Part shown: positions 21,701-36,000 of the stretch, in pieces | Position numbering within the stretch: position 1 is the first letter of the stretch | How the letters are laid out: the number at the start of each line of letters is the position of its first letter | Origin: Eudromia elegans | Lineage: Eukaryota; Chordata; Aves; Tinamiformes; Tinamidae | Length of the DNA stretch: 64,000 nt | NCBI GenBank assembly: GCA_003342815.1 | Contig: PTEX01000015.1 | Coordinates: forward strand, 1,672,499 to 1,736,498 | Direction: 5' to 3' | The notes under the pieces: model-generated | Databases searched by the model: none | Told to the model about the DNA's origin: nothing | What the model saw: the letters and a program-made list of their open reading frames with translations, nothing else | Made by a program: the position numbers and the translations under genes

Positions 21701-22560
21701 TTAATAAGTTAAATAAAAATAATAGACATTTTCTTCCTGTTTTGACTACTGTCAGACCCGGGTAAGAGGGACAACATTGGACAGAATTGTTTTAATTATT
21801 CTACTAATATTCAACGTGCCATTTGATGGCGTTGGTGAGCTCACCTGATGTACCAGAGATAGCACTGATTTATGAAGCCATAATTGGGTTTCCAATAAAC
21901 ATTTGTCAAAATAATGTATTCATTCAAACCAAAGCCTTCTTTATTTATTCATATAAAAGAGCACTTAACTTTCAACAAAGAATTGCCTGCCATCAAAAAC
22001 ACTCCATAAACAGAGGAAATTTATGAAGACACAGTACCAGAGGGTGATCAGTGGAAGACTGAAGTTCACTTTAACCCTTCAGAGTGCTGGGTTCCACCTC
22101 TCGCTTGTTAGTCCTACCACATATATATTTCTTTCTAAAATCCCTAAACGCATTTATTTATATATTTAGCCTTTAAAGCACCCACTGTCTTTTCCAGCAT
22201 GCAGTCGTGCATATCAAAGGTACTTTCAGAACCAAAATTTCTCACTTTGATTATGAAGTGTAGAAACATGCACACAGCTTGAATGCTTACCTACAGCTTG
22301 CCAGTACTTTTAATTTAAATTTTCTATGTATATTCTTCCAAAAGAGGATAAAGTTATCTTAAACTTAACCTGAAAAAATATAGCTTGTTGTCATTTAATC
22401 TCACTGAAAGAAAAAACAATTTTTTTCTACTTCATTATGCTCTTCTGTAGTTCCTAGCAATGTAAGTTCATTTTAGAGATTTTTAATAGAAGAAGAGCAA
22501 AATAGATGGACTGTACAGTCAATATTTGAAAGAAGCATGAATGGCCCTTTGGGGGAGAGG
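18705..22560. other. Intergenic sequence downstream of XKR9
   Basis: This stretch is AT-rich with no supported gene. It holds a small GC-richer patch at 20640-20740 and a poly-T tract at about 21636-21665. The longest open frames (for example 19669-20121 on the minus strand) resemble nothing I recognise. Confidence 0.7.
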
Positions 22561-22615
22561 AAGGGAAGGGAAGGGAAGGGAAGGGAAGGGAAGGGAAGGG
22601 AAGGGAAGGGAAGGG
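22561..22615 (+). repeat. (AAGGG)11 pentanucleotide array
   Basis: Eleven perfect tandem AAGGG units are preceded by purine-rich GGGGGAGAGG and followed by GAGAG. Each unit carries a G triplet, so the purine strand can form G-quadruplexes. The array is likely unstable in length. Confidence 0.97.
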
Positions 22616-24929
22616 GAGAGACAAAGAAAGGTATTATATATTTCTTATATTCATTAGCTGAGTGAAACACAATCCAGGATGTCAGGGTGAGTGAGTGATA
22701 CCTTAAACTCACCTTAATCTGCTAATACTTATTGAAACAAAAAACTCCACAGTCCTTACTGTGACTGTATATTGCATCTAGTCTCTAGATATGTTTCTAT
22801 TTTCAGCACATTATTTTTATTTTTCTCTCAACTCTTGTAATTCATCCGTGTCCTCCTAGAACTGCAACACTGGTAATTTTACACAATACTTTAGCTGGGG
22901 CTTTGCTGCTGTTGATTATATCAGAGGCTGTAGTCCTATTTTTATATCATAACTACAATAATTGTTTTTCTTACATCATGACAAGTAGTGGCTCACGTTC
23001 AATGCACTGTAGTAGAGATATTTTTGTGCAGAAGTCTTGTCTTGTTGATTCTTCCCCATGTGAGCATTTATTTTTCACTGTGAGATGGGCCTGGCCTCCT
23101 TTGCAGAGATGAGTTTCTACGAGTGTTCAGACCAAAGTCTAGAAAACCACTCATACTCTTCAATGACAATAGCAGAGTGAGCTGCCTGTTCTGGTTAATA
23201 TTCATAATTGGCCCAGATCTTCATGTGAAAGTGTGACAGGCTTCAGGCAAACGTCACTGACTTTTTATAGTTCAGCTATGCCTATATTAGCAGCCATTCA
23301 AGTTCTGGTTTAATATATCTGACATGCCTGTAAAGTACCAGTTTTCCTGTAAAGATGACAAATCATTTTTTTCCAGAACACATCATGGATTTTTGAACTT
23401 GAGAAGGGAGAAAGGATTAGATAATATGGGCTGCCAGCAGCAGGGCCCTGTGGGGCAGCGCAGGTCACAGCTGTGGCTGGAGGGACCGCTGTAAGAAAAG
23501 TAGGAGTAATGGGGGATTGGAGGTAGAGGATTAGTGGGACCATCATCTAACGCAAAATCTGTTCTGTCGTCCTCATTGTTGTTTTTCCAAAAGCTATGTC
23601 CTCCAAATGACGGGCGTTTTTATTGAATAGTGCAATATTCCACTGATAGAAGTACCGCGTTTGCCTGCTTTATGTTATCTGTGTAGGGATACGTGCCACT
23701 GGCACGAGCAAGATTATGTTCTGTTGACAGCTTTGTAAACCATGAGGATTTTGTTGTACTGCTTGAGTTGGATGAAGGAGCAGAGTGACAAGAAAGTGTA
23801 TTTTTGTGATCTGGACTCTGGGAAATGGCGCTATACAATAGCTACAATCGAGTGCAGAAAGACAAATATTACAGATCCCTTCCCAATTGCTTTGGAATGG
23901 GCTAAAGTCATTGGTAAAGTCATTCCTGAAGTTAGATTTAGAAGATTGTCGCATGTCAGCGGCTTTAGCCAGGGCTGCAAACCAGCCCAGCAATGCTGTG
24001 CACAGCTGTGCTACCAGGCTGTGCCTTCCACCATCACACCCGTGTGTGTGGCTGCGTTATCTCAGCGCGCTGGGGGCCCTTACGCGAGTGCTGGCATTTA
24101 TCTCACTGCTTTTCTGCCACACATAATTTCACATCCAATTTGACTCAATTGTCCAGGGTCCTGTACAACCAGTGGAGAGAAAAATCCCACCCAGAGGACA
24201 GTCATCCTGCATGTCTTGCCACTTTGTCAGGATGGGATGAATCCCCTCTTGCAGTGCCCTTTCTCATTGACTACAGAGGGAATGCAGGCAGCTGACTTGA
24301 CAGGGTATCATTAAGGCAGGTAAAACTAGATGACATAATTTATGTACAATAATTCTATCACACATCATAAAACCTTATTAAATTGTCAACAATGGTATAT
24401 TTTAAATTATCTGTTTTGGAAGCATAAGGATATTGGTTAGATATTTTAACCATTTAAAAATCTAAAACTGAATGATTGGAGTACTTCTTGCTTCTCCCGA
24501 AGATACAGATTTTTGACAGAAAATGAAATGAAGTATCAATGAAGAAAGCAACCATCTCAAGTATTTTAAAGGAAAATACATATCAACTTATACTAGGTTT
24601 TGCTTGGGTGTGTAGTTTTAGGCACAAATTGTTGATATTACCCTAAAATTGGCCTTCTCAGCTAAGAAGAAAAGTGTGAGGAAGGAACGTATCCCAAGAG
24701 GATTCCCCTTGGTTTCTCAGTTGGGGTGTTGCTGACGTGATCTTAACTGAGTGTGACCTTACAGCTTCCAACGCTGAATAGCACAGCTACATAAACACAA
24801 GGGAAAATAAGTGAGGCCACATGGCACAGAAAAAAATAATCCTTTAAAAACATCTTCTTAAATGACACCATCAGAATTTGCATAAGCTAATGAGCTTGTT
24901 CTTTGGCAACTACTTATTATAATCAACAG

Positions 24930-24975
24930 CTTTTTAAAAAATATAATATACACTTTTTAAAAAATATAATATACA
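24930..24975. repeat. Perfect 23-base tandem duplication
   Basis: Two identical, adjacent 23-base AT-rich units lie at 24930-24952 and 24953-24975. Each begins CTTTTTAAAAAATATAATAT. This is probably a recent replication-slippage duplication. Confidence 0.95.
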
Positions 24976-25351
24976 CAACGCTATTTTTCAGATTTTATAT
25001 CCATTTCTACTATTTTCTGTTAAGCATTGTCTGGTGAGTTTTGTAAAAAGAGAAATGAGCACAGAAGAATAACTATTGTGTGAAAAAATGAATATGAAAT
25101 TATAGTTAGTGATTTAATGCCTTTAATTTTAATCAGATTTGAGCACAGATGTAGCTAATTTATGCTTCTCTTTGAAAAAAAAACCCCAAACCAACCAACA
25201 ATTGAAAACCCGAAAACCCCTCTCCATTCTATGCTTTCCAAGCCAAAGAAATAATATTTACATGTATGTAGTTAGAGAAATAATTGGAATAGCTAGGAGT
25301 GGCCTTCCTCAGTCAGAAAGAAAAAGCAAAATACACACACATATATTAATT

Positions 25352-25389
25352 TTTTGTTAATGAAGGATTGTTTTGTTAATGAAGGATTG
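25352..25389. repeat. Perfect 19-base tandem duplication
   Basis: Two adjacent identical units, TTTTGTTAATGAAGGATTG, lie at 25352-25370 and 25371-25389. Confidence 0.95.
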
Positions 25390-28300
25390 TGCATGAAAGA
25401 ATAGAGATGAGTAACTCACCAGCCGTCCTTGCCCCAGTGGGCAGGGCTGGGCTTCCGAGGCTCTGCACTTAACGAAGTCCACATGTGAAATGGGTGGCCC
25501 CTTTGGTTTGTTGCTTAATGGCTGCTTGCACTTGGGTAGCTTGAGAAAGGATGGAAAGAAACGATTTCAGAATCTGCTCAGCCACCAGGAGGAAAGGAGC
25601 AGATTCCCAGTAAAACACCAGTTTCCCACTGCCAGCTTCTATCTGTCAATAAAAAGTGATTGTCAGAAGCAGAGATTTATTTGCTACCCACTTGGATTCA
25701 GCCCAAGGGGTGAGGAGGACAGGAGAGAAAGGAAGGAGAGGCAGGTTAGCCCCAGCCTAGAGCCCCTTTTTTCTGCTCAATCATAATAGCTATGTTCATA
25801 ATATCCACCTTGTGCCTGGGAAGAGGTGTCCAGCTGTACTGATATAGGGGCCGCAACAGGGGCTGCTCTCCCCTACACCTCACCCCTGTGGTTTGTCCAA
25901 ATACAGATAGTTTCAGTGTTGCATGGTTTCCTTGCCTCATATCACAGGGGCTACTTTCCTGCCTCTGCTTTTTGCCTCGGTGTTCCACTGCCCCATCAAC
26001 AAAATAAGGAAATGCAGCCTTCCCTCTTCCTCCAGATGAGGAGCTGTGGTCTACAGACCACCTTTCTTTATACCACGTGCCTTACACCACCTGTTCCAGG
26101 AGCTTTGTAGGGCTCCATGGATTTTATCACATCAGTGTCTTTTCCACCCATCCTTCCCAGAGTGTTCTGCAGATGTCTCATTTCTGCCCTGCTGCTATAG
26201 TACAGCTTCCTTTTTCTGCAGGCCCCATCCTTCCTTTCTGTGCTTCTACATGCTCTCTCGTTCTTCCAGTGCCTACCACAATGTCACTGCTGTATGGGTG
26301 CCTCTGACAATTCTGTTCCTCACCATTATAATTTGTCTTCTTTCTAACCAGATAAGTTATTTGGGGCACCAGCAAGTAAAGATAAGAGGAGACACACTGT
26401 ATTGGGACATGCCACTTCATGCTGTCAGCCTTCTAAGGTCTACAACCACCTGCAAGAGCGCTTGAATTTGTGGCTCCTCTGAAGAGATACAAAGGTCAGC
26501 TCTGACATTCAGAAGTTGGTGTACTACATCTGGACAAACAGAAGTGGCACCAAGTCTAATGCAGGGTCAACCAACTGAAATAGGAACATTTAAAACTAAA
26601 TATAAATCTAATTATGGTGGTGGCAGGCTCCAAGGGCTCCAAGGGCTACTGGTGACAAGTGAAGAGATGGTATTTTCAGGCAGCAATGTAGCTTCTGAAC
26701 CAGGAACGTTGCTGCAGCACCTATAATTGAGAAATCTATATAATCATAGAAAAGCAGCATCTAAAAATCTTTGAAAAAATAATTCTGGACCTATAATATA
26801 ATCACAAACATCTTGACTAACCAGGGAAAATGAGGTAAGAAACATTTTTTTTTTTCTATTTAACTACCGCCAGAGATTGTTGTGTGATATGTGTCAAAAA
26901 TTGTCTGATTTAGTCATGATTCTGAGTTTTGAGCTGGGAGAAATTGAAGAGGGAAGCAGGACACATGAAGCCTGCAAGTCCTGAAATAGCACTGTGACCC
27001 TTGAGCAGGCCACAGTGCTTAGTGTTTCTAGGTAAAACTGAAAAACACAACATGGACACAGCTGCCGGAAAGAACTGTTGTGTGTACAAGGCCTTAAACA
27101 CCTAAATATTTATAGGAAAGCCTGATGTAGGTTTCCCCATTTATGCTGTTCATGAAAAATGATAGCTAAAGTATTCTAATACAAAAAGAGCCTCCTAAAA
27201 TTACTAGAGCTGTAACTCACCATATATACAGTAAGGTTATGTAGTCACAGTCATCCTCATAGCACTTCACCAATCCACATGGACAGCCTGGTTTAGGCCA
27301 ACAACTTCAGGACTCCACGTTCGCTGACCTTGCTTCTTTTTAACTTGACTGTATGTTTTTACAGTCTAGTTTATGTATGTTTGGCATGATCTGTGTTTCT
27401 TTTATCTTGGTGATTCTAAGTCAGTTGCCCCAGGCAATGTATTTGATGACAGAGTGGCTCTGGCAATGCTGTCCTCTGGTATAACAACACCATAAAGATG
27501 TTACTAACAAAAGTAGCAGATATACCACCAAAATATTCACCTATATGATGGAAACAGATGGTTGTTGCTGTGCTGGGAAGGGCAGCATTGTTTACTGCAT
27601 AAGCAACCGTGAGCGGCTGCTTTTCATTTTCCTAATCCGTCCTTGTCATCCTTGCTCTGTTGCCTACCAACTAATCTACCTCGTGCATAAACTATTAACC
27701 AGAAGTTCTAGCATTCATTATGAAAACAGGGCCTAGGTAATGACAGTTTCCATTAGAAAGACGTTCTTTGCTGAATTGCTAAGAGTTTGCAGTCTCTTTT
27801 GCATAGGCACCAGGGCATGACATGATTTCCTTGCATGGTAATAATGTCAGAAGCTCAGTTTGAGAAGAAAGCGTTCTTCATTTTGGAAACTTATCTGCCT
27901 AAGTGATTATTAAAGATAGGAATCTAATAAAGGGAATAAAATATCAGTTCACAGTTAAACTTATTTAGCAACATTTTGTATCACTCCATTCTACTCCCTG
28001 CTCCTGTCGTTGCCAGGATTTTTTTTTTCTTTTTTTCCATGCAAAGATGGGAGGATGACAGTGCCAGAGATAGAATTACCCTTTTTATTCACAAGAATTT
28101 ACAACACAGGTAATGGCATGTTTCCTTGCCCTGTGCTATCCAGTGTAAATCAGAATATTCATTTAACTAGCATCAGTCTGAAAAATGTTTGATTGCTTCA
28201 TTAGCTAGTAGGAACTTGAATGATAATGATTTGCAGAAAGAATACCACATGTAAAAGAAGTGACATTGATATTACTTATCCAAGCCAGAGTGTAAAAGGA

Positions 28301-29140
28301 GGAAACACTCATTTCTTTTGCTTATATTCTGTGGTTAAATTGCTCTCATTCACCCCCACCAAGAATTTAAGTTTCGCTAACAAATAACTAGAAAAATTCT
28401 AGTGAGGTATTGAGCTCAGAGACTTGAGTGTATATAGATAAGCAGTAAAAATTAGATGCATAAATCACAGCTGATCAGTTGTTGTTTGGCTGAATGGGAT
28501 AATGATTTAAATTATGCCACTTCAAGTTGTTTAAAATTCCTTATTCCACTACATAAATCATCTGCCTTGGTACCTGAACTGTAGACCTGGCCTTTCTTTC
28601 AGCCAAAAGAACTGCACTTGAACTCCAGATTAGGATAGTGTTTTATTTCTCAACATCTTTGTGAAGGGAATGCTTTTTGCAGAAATTCTATGTCATTCTA
28701 CAGGTCCATGATATACCTATCTCAGGTACTGACTGCAGTTCTTATTTCCCCAACTCTGAAAAAGAATGCATGGTTACAAAAAGATGTTAAAATGAAGACA
28801 CCATGATCAAAAACTATACCAAAACCTTCTTACAAATATTGAAATTTCTTCAAACTAAGGAAAAAAAAAGGAATGAGAGGTCTATGGAATTATTGACATG
28901 GAAAAGACAGAGTAAATATTTGAAGTCTCTTCTGATATGAGAAGCATCTAAAACAGAAATGCCATTTTCAAATCAAAAGGAGTGTTTTTATAAGCTGTTA
29001 AACCTCTTATCAAAGGAGGTAGTTTCTCTTAAGAGTTTGTGTGGATTTAAATAGCCACTTGGCAAAAATCACAGAAAGAAAGAATCCTAGAGGATAATTA
29101 AAAATAAAGATTGAGTTTTGTCAGGGGTTTGCCCCAATCC

Positions 29141-30015
29141 ACAGAATCACAGACTCTTTAGGGTTGGAAGGGACATCTAGAGATCATGTAGTCCAACCCC
29201 CCTGCTCCAGATATCCAGAGCACATGGCATAGGGTGGCATCCAGGAGGGTCTGGAAGATCTCCAGAGAGGGAAACTCCACCACCTCTCTGGGCAGCCTCT
29301 TCCATGGCCGTCACCCTCACAGGAAAGAAGTTCTTCCTCACATGGAGATGGAACTGCCTGAGTTTCAACTTGTGCCCCGTTACCCCTTGTCCTATCACTG
29401 GCCACCACTGAGAAGAGTTTGGCCCCATCCTCCCTATAACATCTGCTCAGATATTTGTACATATTGATTAGATCTTCTCTCGGTCTTCTCCAGGCTAAAC
29501 AGGCCCAGCTCGCTTAATCTTTCCTCAGATGCTGCAATCTCTTAATCATCTTTGTTGCTAGTCGCTAGACACTCTCTGGCAGCTCCACGTCCCTCCTGTA
29601 CTGGGCAGCCCAGAGCTGCACCCAATACTCCAGGTGCGGCCTCACCAGAGCTGAGGAGAGGGGCAGGATCACCTCCCTCAACCTGCTGGCAACGCTCCTC
29701 CTGATGCAGCCAGGATCCCATTGGCCTTCTTGGCCACGAGGGCACATTGCTGCCTCATGGGTATCTTGCTGTCAACCAGGACTCCCAAATCACTCTCAAC
29801 GGAGCTGCTTTCCAGCAGGTCTGCCCCTAATCTGTACTGGTGCCTGGGGTTATTCCTGCCCAAGTGCAGGACCCTGCACTTGTCCTTGTTGAACCTCATG
29901 AGGCCCAACTCTCCAACCTGTCTAAGTCCCTCTGGATGGCAGCACAGCCTCTGGAGTGTCGGCCACTCCACTAGTTTGGTGCCATCAGCGAACTTGCTCA
30001 GGGTGCAGATGTCCT
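29141..30015 (-). mobile_element. CR1 retrotransposon, 5'-truncated, minus strand
   Basis: About 870 bases match avian CR1 in reverse orientation. The 3' tail (ACAGAATCACAG, then GGGTTGGAAGGGACATC) is at the low-coordinate end. Minus-strand frames encode the C-terminal part of the CR1 reverse transcriptase protein: NKDKCRVLHLGRNNPRHQYR, then [20 protein letters not shown] (about 29678-29900), and in another frame [18 protein letters not shown] (about 29565-29747). The change of frame shows at least one indel, so the copy is dead. The catalytic reverse transcriptase core and the endonuclease are missing through 5' truncation, typical of CR1 insertions. It is the largest mobile element in the window. 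Confidence 0.95.
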
Positions 30016-33000
30016 GTATTTGGGTTCTCTTCTAATTCTCCCTCCAATATTCACACCAAATATGAGCTAGAACCCTAGAGGTCTTTATCAGAGTTGGGAA
30101 TCATGAATGGTTTAGACATTTTCTAGGATCATTTGAGGAGACTGATCGAAGTCTTTAATTAGCAAATTAGATATTCGTCTGGTCTATGTATGCATATAAA
30201 GGAAGCTAAGGCAGCCTTTGGAACTATGGGCTGGCACTAAGAAATTCTGAAAAATTGGCCCACTGTTAGCAGAACTCTTTGAATTCTACCTTAAATTGAG
30301 ACACACTCTTTTTGTGTGAGAGTTTCCTCAGATCAACATGGATGTGCAGGAAGATGGTGGGCAGATGAAGGCTACCACATACACAGAAACACAACACAAG
30401 CTTCTAAATGCAGATATAGCCCATAGAATGGCAGGGCTGGAGCCTCCTGACCTAGACTTGTAGCTTTTAGCCTGCAAGAATGATGAAACATCTCTGTAGG
30501 CAATTATCAGTTTTCTGACCCACCCTTTTCCCACCCTCCATCCATATATGGTTTTACAATCCCTTTAAATCATAAAACAGAAAAAAACCCCAAAAAAACA
30601 ACAACCATGGACTAAGAACACTTTTTCCGGCTACTGCAGCCAGAAAGGCTGTAAGGATCATTTCTTTCCCTCAAACCTCTGTATTTTCCTAGGGATACTT
30701 ACTTTGTTGTTATGATGACCTAAGTAATGCAAAGAAGACTTATTGCTCTGAGTAGGGAAGATGGCCAACTGTATGACTTGATATTTAAAATGAATTCATT
30801 GTCACAAAACACTTCCAGATATCAGTTACTTCTGACATGCACTGCATAAAATATATAGTTGTTGCTAGTCTAGCAACTGTATAATGAAAAGGAACCTATA
30901 GCTTCCATCTTCTCTCTGAGTCTGCAATGACAAAAATTTCACTGACCACGACAGTTTATTAAACAGTAATGAAAGACAGAAAGATCAGGGTTTTTTTTTC
31001 TTTACTGTATTTTCTAACTTGAATGTCAGATTTCTTACCAGTGTGGGATTTCCACCTTCAGTGGCATTACTTCAGTTGCATTATTCGTGTTCCAGGGACA
31101 CTGCCAGGGAATGGCAGGAGCGGATCTACTCCCCAAGGGATAATGAGCCAGGAGCAGAGGGTGGGTGACCACAGCACTGGCAATGACCTTCCCAACCAGA
31201 GCTCAAGCCTCTAGGATCTGATGATTCACACCTAAAGTCCATCCAGGGAGACCAGTCAGGAACAAGAGGAGACAAGACCAGAAACAGGGCTACAGCGTAG
31301 GTCTGATGTCCAGCTAGAAGACAGGGATGGAAACAGGATTGGAGGCAAAGTTACCTAAACACAAATGCTAGATTCATCCAGGAAACCAGTCAATAATCCA
31401 GAAGATCCGGAACAAGACAATTGCAAGAATATCCACAACATAGCCCAGGTCAGATTTAATTTGGGCTCCCAGGTCCAAGGACAAAAGGGATGGGGTGAGG
31501 GTCCCAGGTGAAGTTGGTCAAGACACTTAAAGACTATTAACATAGTCAGGGCCCTGAGACACCCCAGGGAAATGTGCCCAGCAGGAAAGAGCTAAGCACA
31601 GGTTTGATTTGGTGGCCTCTGAACTGCACAGTAAGTTGGCGGGAGATTTCTCAGTCCTACTGAAATCTTGCTGTATCTTGCATGTTGACAACACTTGAAT
31701 GTTCAGGAAAAGCAGGCACTTTTAAAATCTTGTAATAAATCATTTTTTGACCTACTGAAGTCAGTAATAAAATTGCCAGTGATTTCAACGGGGTCAAAGT
31801 TTTATCTTGCCATTTCTTTTCCTGAGCTGAGTTTTGAAGTCCAACACAGCAATAAAAATAATTAGAGGAAGTGCCACAGACGCTCTTTTTCCAAGCCTTT
31901 TCTGGAAATCACAAGGATCCCTCCTCTATCAGGGCATTTTATACTCCCTGCTTTGACCCCTGTGTCAGGCTAATGGCTTTCTGATTAAGAGTCAGATAAA
32001 CTTGTTCCACAGTGCATCAATATCCTTCTTTTGGCCAGAGGTCTGGGTCAGCAATGTGAGCATGAAATGTGCCTTTCCTCCTGACTAGCAGATGCGAGAA
32101 GTGTTGCGCTACTGTAGGGCTCATTGGTCTGCTCTAATGGTAGTCTAGCAAATAAACCAGAAGTTACCTTCTTTCCATGGTTATTCTTTATCTTATCCCC
32201 GAACTGTTTTGCTATCTGTATCACATTTTCACTGGTAACCTCCACCTGTTTCTGAAAATGAATACTATCACTGTTTTCTTGTCATAGACTTGGGCCTCTG
32301 TGGTTGCTTTCTGGCTTGAAAAGAAAAATAGATGAGGGCAGTGCTACTAGTAACATTGCATGAGTTTAAACGCATGAAATTTCACTACCAGTTACCAGTT
32401 AATCGTCTGGTGGTCATTGTTGTACAGTGTTCAAAAATCCCTCTCCTAAATTATCCTGCCACTATTTCAGTGTCCCTGTGTCATTAAGCAGTCAGAAGTG
32501 TGTGGCCATCAGTCTCACAGGTAGGAACTCATGAAGCTGATCCAACGTTTAGGATTTTGATATCTACTCAGATTTAGGAGTAAATGCATATGTTCATTAG
32601 CTGTCTAGTCCATACACACAACAGGCTGTTCAACTAACTAACTAGTACATTGGGAATTCAGTTGCCGAATCATAGATGTCTAGTGATCTTTTAGATCTCC
32701 CAGGATATTTCATCTGGCAACCTTTTGTTGTCCTTAAAAGGCACAAATGTTCTCCAGATTCTTCATCCATCCATTCCTGGTGCTGTCCTGGATATCTTAG
32801 AGCTTCTGAAATGCCTGTAGACACACTTAGGAAAGTGAATGTCACTTTTGTTTGTTTATTTAAGGGTCAGCTGAATTCTTTTAAGGCTTCACTAGCTGTC
32901 TTGACTGGGTCTCCATTGATTAAACTGAAGGCTTAAGCTGACTGGGCTCATGGCAGAAATTTAATTTCTGGTGACTTTCTGTCTAAAACCTACTCCTTGA

Positions 33001-36000
33001 GCAATTTTATAAGAGCCTTGTTCTTGTTCGGGTTGCCTTGCCTGCTTTCTCTTTGACACAGGACTGATTCTGCTTGAGCATTAAGCCAGTTGTCTAATGG
33101 AAAATATTGGATCTTATTATAGTTTTACGAGTAAAATGCTTCTAGTTCTTTTCTTGTGCAATTTAGAGAACAGTAGAAGGACACACCTATGAAACATCCA
33201 GACAAGCACTGTTTTATAACTTTACAAGATTTGATATAACTTCCTGGCTACACTGAAGTTCATCTTCCCAAGCAAAAATGAGCTTTTCGTGACCAGATTT
33301 TCCCTTTGGAGATACAAGTTATTTCCTGTTGATTTCTTAACAAAATCACTTACAACAGCTGATCAGCCAATTCCAACATTATCGTTTTCTTGTTTGAATT
33401 TAGGACAACCTGATTCAAGTGTGAAAGATAAAACCAAAGGCTGTGATTCAGGTGGTCTTGCACATCGTTAAGGGAGAAGAATGGGATCTAAGGAAATCTT
33501 TTCTTTTTGGATGGTAGCATGTGGGTCCCCCCACCAGCACTCTACCACTCTCACCTTGAGGAGGGAGCTTGCTGCTCATACTAGTCTGTGTCATGTAAGT
33601 TTATCAAAGGACTCCCTTAGGATAGAGACACTCCAAATGGGCTGTAGCAGCACCATTATCACCATGTGGTCTGGCATAATTCCTCCACATTCACTCACCC
33701 CTGGTCCCCAACCTCCATGTCCCTGTGTCCGGGCTCCTAGGGCACGTAAAGCACGTGGCCACCAGCGCCGCAGTTGTTCTGCAGGAGCCTTGTGCCCGAG
33801 AGGCTGCTGGAACTGATGTTCTCTCTGACTTTCATGCCGTGGATAAATACGTGCCTCACTCAGCATACACAGATTTAAGTGCCAAGTTGCTCTGCAATCT
33901 AAAAGAGCAACTTAGCTTCTTTATGCATTAAAAAAAAAAAAAAGTTTGATTTGTTTCAAAGCAGAAATGGTTAATCAGAAAAGCACAGCCCAGCACCACA
34001 GGCTCTCTATGCGCAAGTGCTTTAATGACCCCCAACTTTTAAAAATTTGTCAGACATAAAAGCAGTACTAATCCGATTAGTAACTGTGATTGAGTAAATC
34101 TACTGTAAAAATGGACCGTGCCCTGTTTTGAACATGATACCGTGCTGGTCATTTGAGAACTGCCACTGTGAAACATAAAAGTCTCTTTGATGGAATATTT
34201 ATTTCATGAGTTAAAAAAAGGGATAATATAGTATTGTTTATTTTCAAAATGACTTGTAAAATTTTATTATCCAAGGAGCCAATATTCAAAACAGTCATGA
34301 AAAGAATTACGTTGTGCAGTAGGAGAGAGATGAAAGCTCATCAGAGAGGAAATCAAGTGGTTAAGTCCAAGAACTGCTAGCTCTACTTCTGCTAGCTCCA
34401 GTGCCCCATAGGAATAAATGAAAGACAAGTATTTTGGAAAAGCGTATTTACTAAGTTGAAAAAGTCAGCACTGTGTTGTGTGGCCTAGGAAACTCTCATC
34501 AAACTTGCTATCTGCCCTCCGAATATTTCTGCATGACACTTTGGCAGTCACAGCTACTAATTTTAAAGCAGAGAAGCCTCTTCATTCCTTGGGGCTCACA
34601 TGCACTGCAATTAGACTTTTTATAAAATGCCAAAAAATCTCTGACAGTTAAAATAAAGTCCAGGGAAATGTCCACACCACTGATGAATGAGTTCCTTGAA
34701 AAGAAGTAGGGATGGGCTTGAGCCACGACATTTGGATCTAGATCCAGGTCTGGAAAACCTGAGGATTGTGTTTTGGCCTGGTCTGTTATATATATAGAAA
34801 GAGATCAGCAGTGGCATTTGTCTCCAGATTAGGATTTCAAAATTCATTAACCGTTTATTAGCAGTGCATGCGTGCGTGCACATGTGCAGGGTTAGAACCA
34901 TTATCCAAACTTCAAATAGGAGAACAGGTAATATTGTATGTAAAATTTTGGCATTTGTCATTCATCTGTATGTAGCTACATTTCCTTTCTGCTCTGAGGC
35001 TCTGAGAAGCTGTCTCAACTTATGAGTGCTTGGCCAGGCCCTCTTGCTCCAACACTAATGTTATATTTACCTACTTAAACATTAGCTCAGACTGTTTGCA
35101 TAGGGCAGCACGCCCGATTAGGAGAGAGAGACAAAAAATGATTATCCTAAACCAAAAAGTGCATTTTTTCAGATGTGAGATCAATTTGTCCACTCTGTTG
35201 ACAAGCTTATAATTTTTTAAAAAAGAAAACAACAGGAAAAAAAAAAAAAGCATTTGGCTTGCAATGAAAGTGCCCTGATTTTGTTTGCCAAAGGAAAGAA
35301 AGGAAATATATATACATATATATGGAAAGTTTTGTTTGTCCTGCCATAAATCTCTCACTCCATCTTCAGCCTGTGGGCAGTTTTTCTTGGGAAGAAACTC
35401 CTTCCACGTGTTGAAGGACGAGGTGGGCAGGACTCCTGCCCTGCTTTTCCCCCGCCAGCGGCAGCATTCCCAGGTGTGGGAGACCCGGCTCCTCACCATT
35501 CCCTTCTCCCACAGTCCGCAGCCTGCGCCTTGCCCTTTCCAGGAGCGCTTCCTGCCTCTTTTAACCTTGCATATCTGTACATGCATATATGTATGGACAC
35601 ATATATATATATCTTAAAGCTCCCTTCAAATAATATAACTACTAGCAGGCAAGTCTACACAAATTAAACCAGAGGCTAAAGGATATTTCCTGCCAGGCTG
35701 GAGCTCACCATTGTAAATGTTAAATATCTACCTCGTTTGTTCAAAAAGACTGGCCCTAGCCTCAACAACCTGGACTTGTAGCCTAATTTTTTTTTTGGCT
35801 AATTTGAATCATGACCGAATTTTTGCCAACAGTTCAACAGGTGCAAACTCTAAAGACAAAACCAATGTGTCACCAGAATGGTTTATTTTGATAATTTTCT
35901 TCATCAGATCTTACTGTTACAGAGGCCTTGCAGAACCGCTCACATAGCCTATAAATATAAAATAAGATAAAAATTGTTTCCTAGGGCCTAAAAAAATCAG

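Larger units (their letters stand above)
22616..29140. other. Intergenic sequence, no supported gene
   Basis: Non-coding, mostly AT-rich sequence. It holds a perfect 23-base tandem duplication at 24930-24975 and a perfect 19-base tandem duplication at 25352-25389. The open frames at 23742-24143 and 26046-26465 (plus) have no recognisable domains. Confidence 0.65.

Noticed and set aside
23742..24143. 133-codon plus-strand open frame
   Set aside because: No family resemblance, and two other phases are open over the same bases. Not enough to call a gene.
26046..26465. 139-codon plus-strand open frame with a hydrophobic stretch
   Set aside because: Only one hydrophobic run, no start or splice context, overlapping alternative frames, and no recognised homologue.
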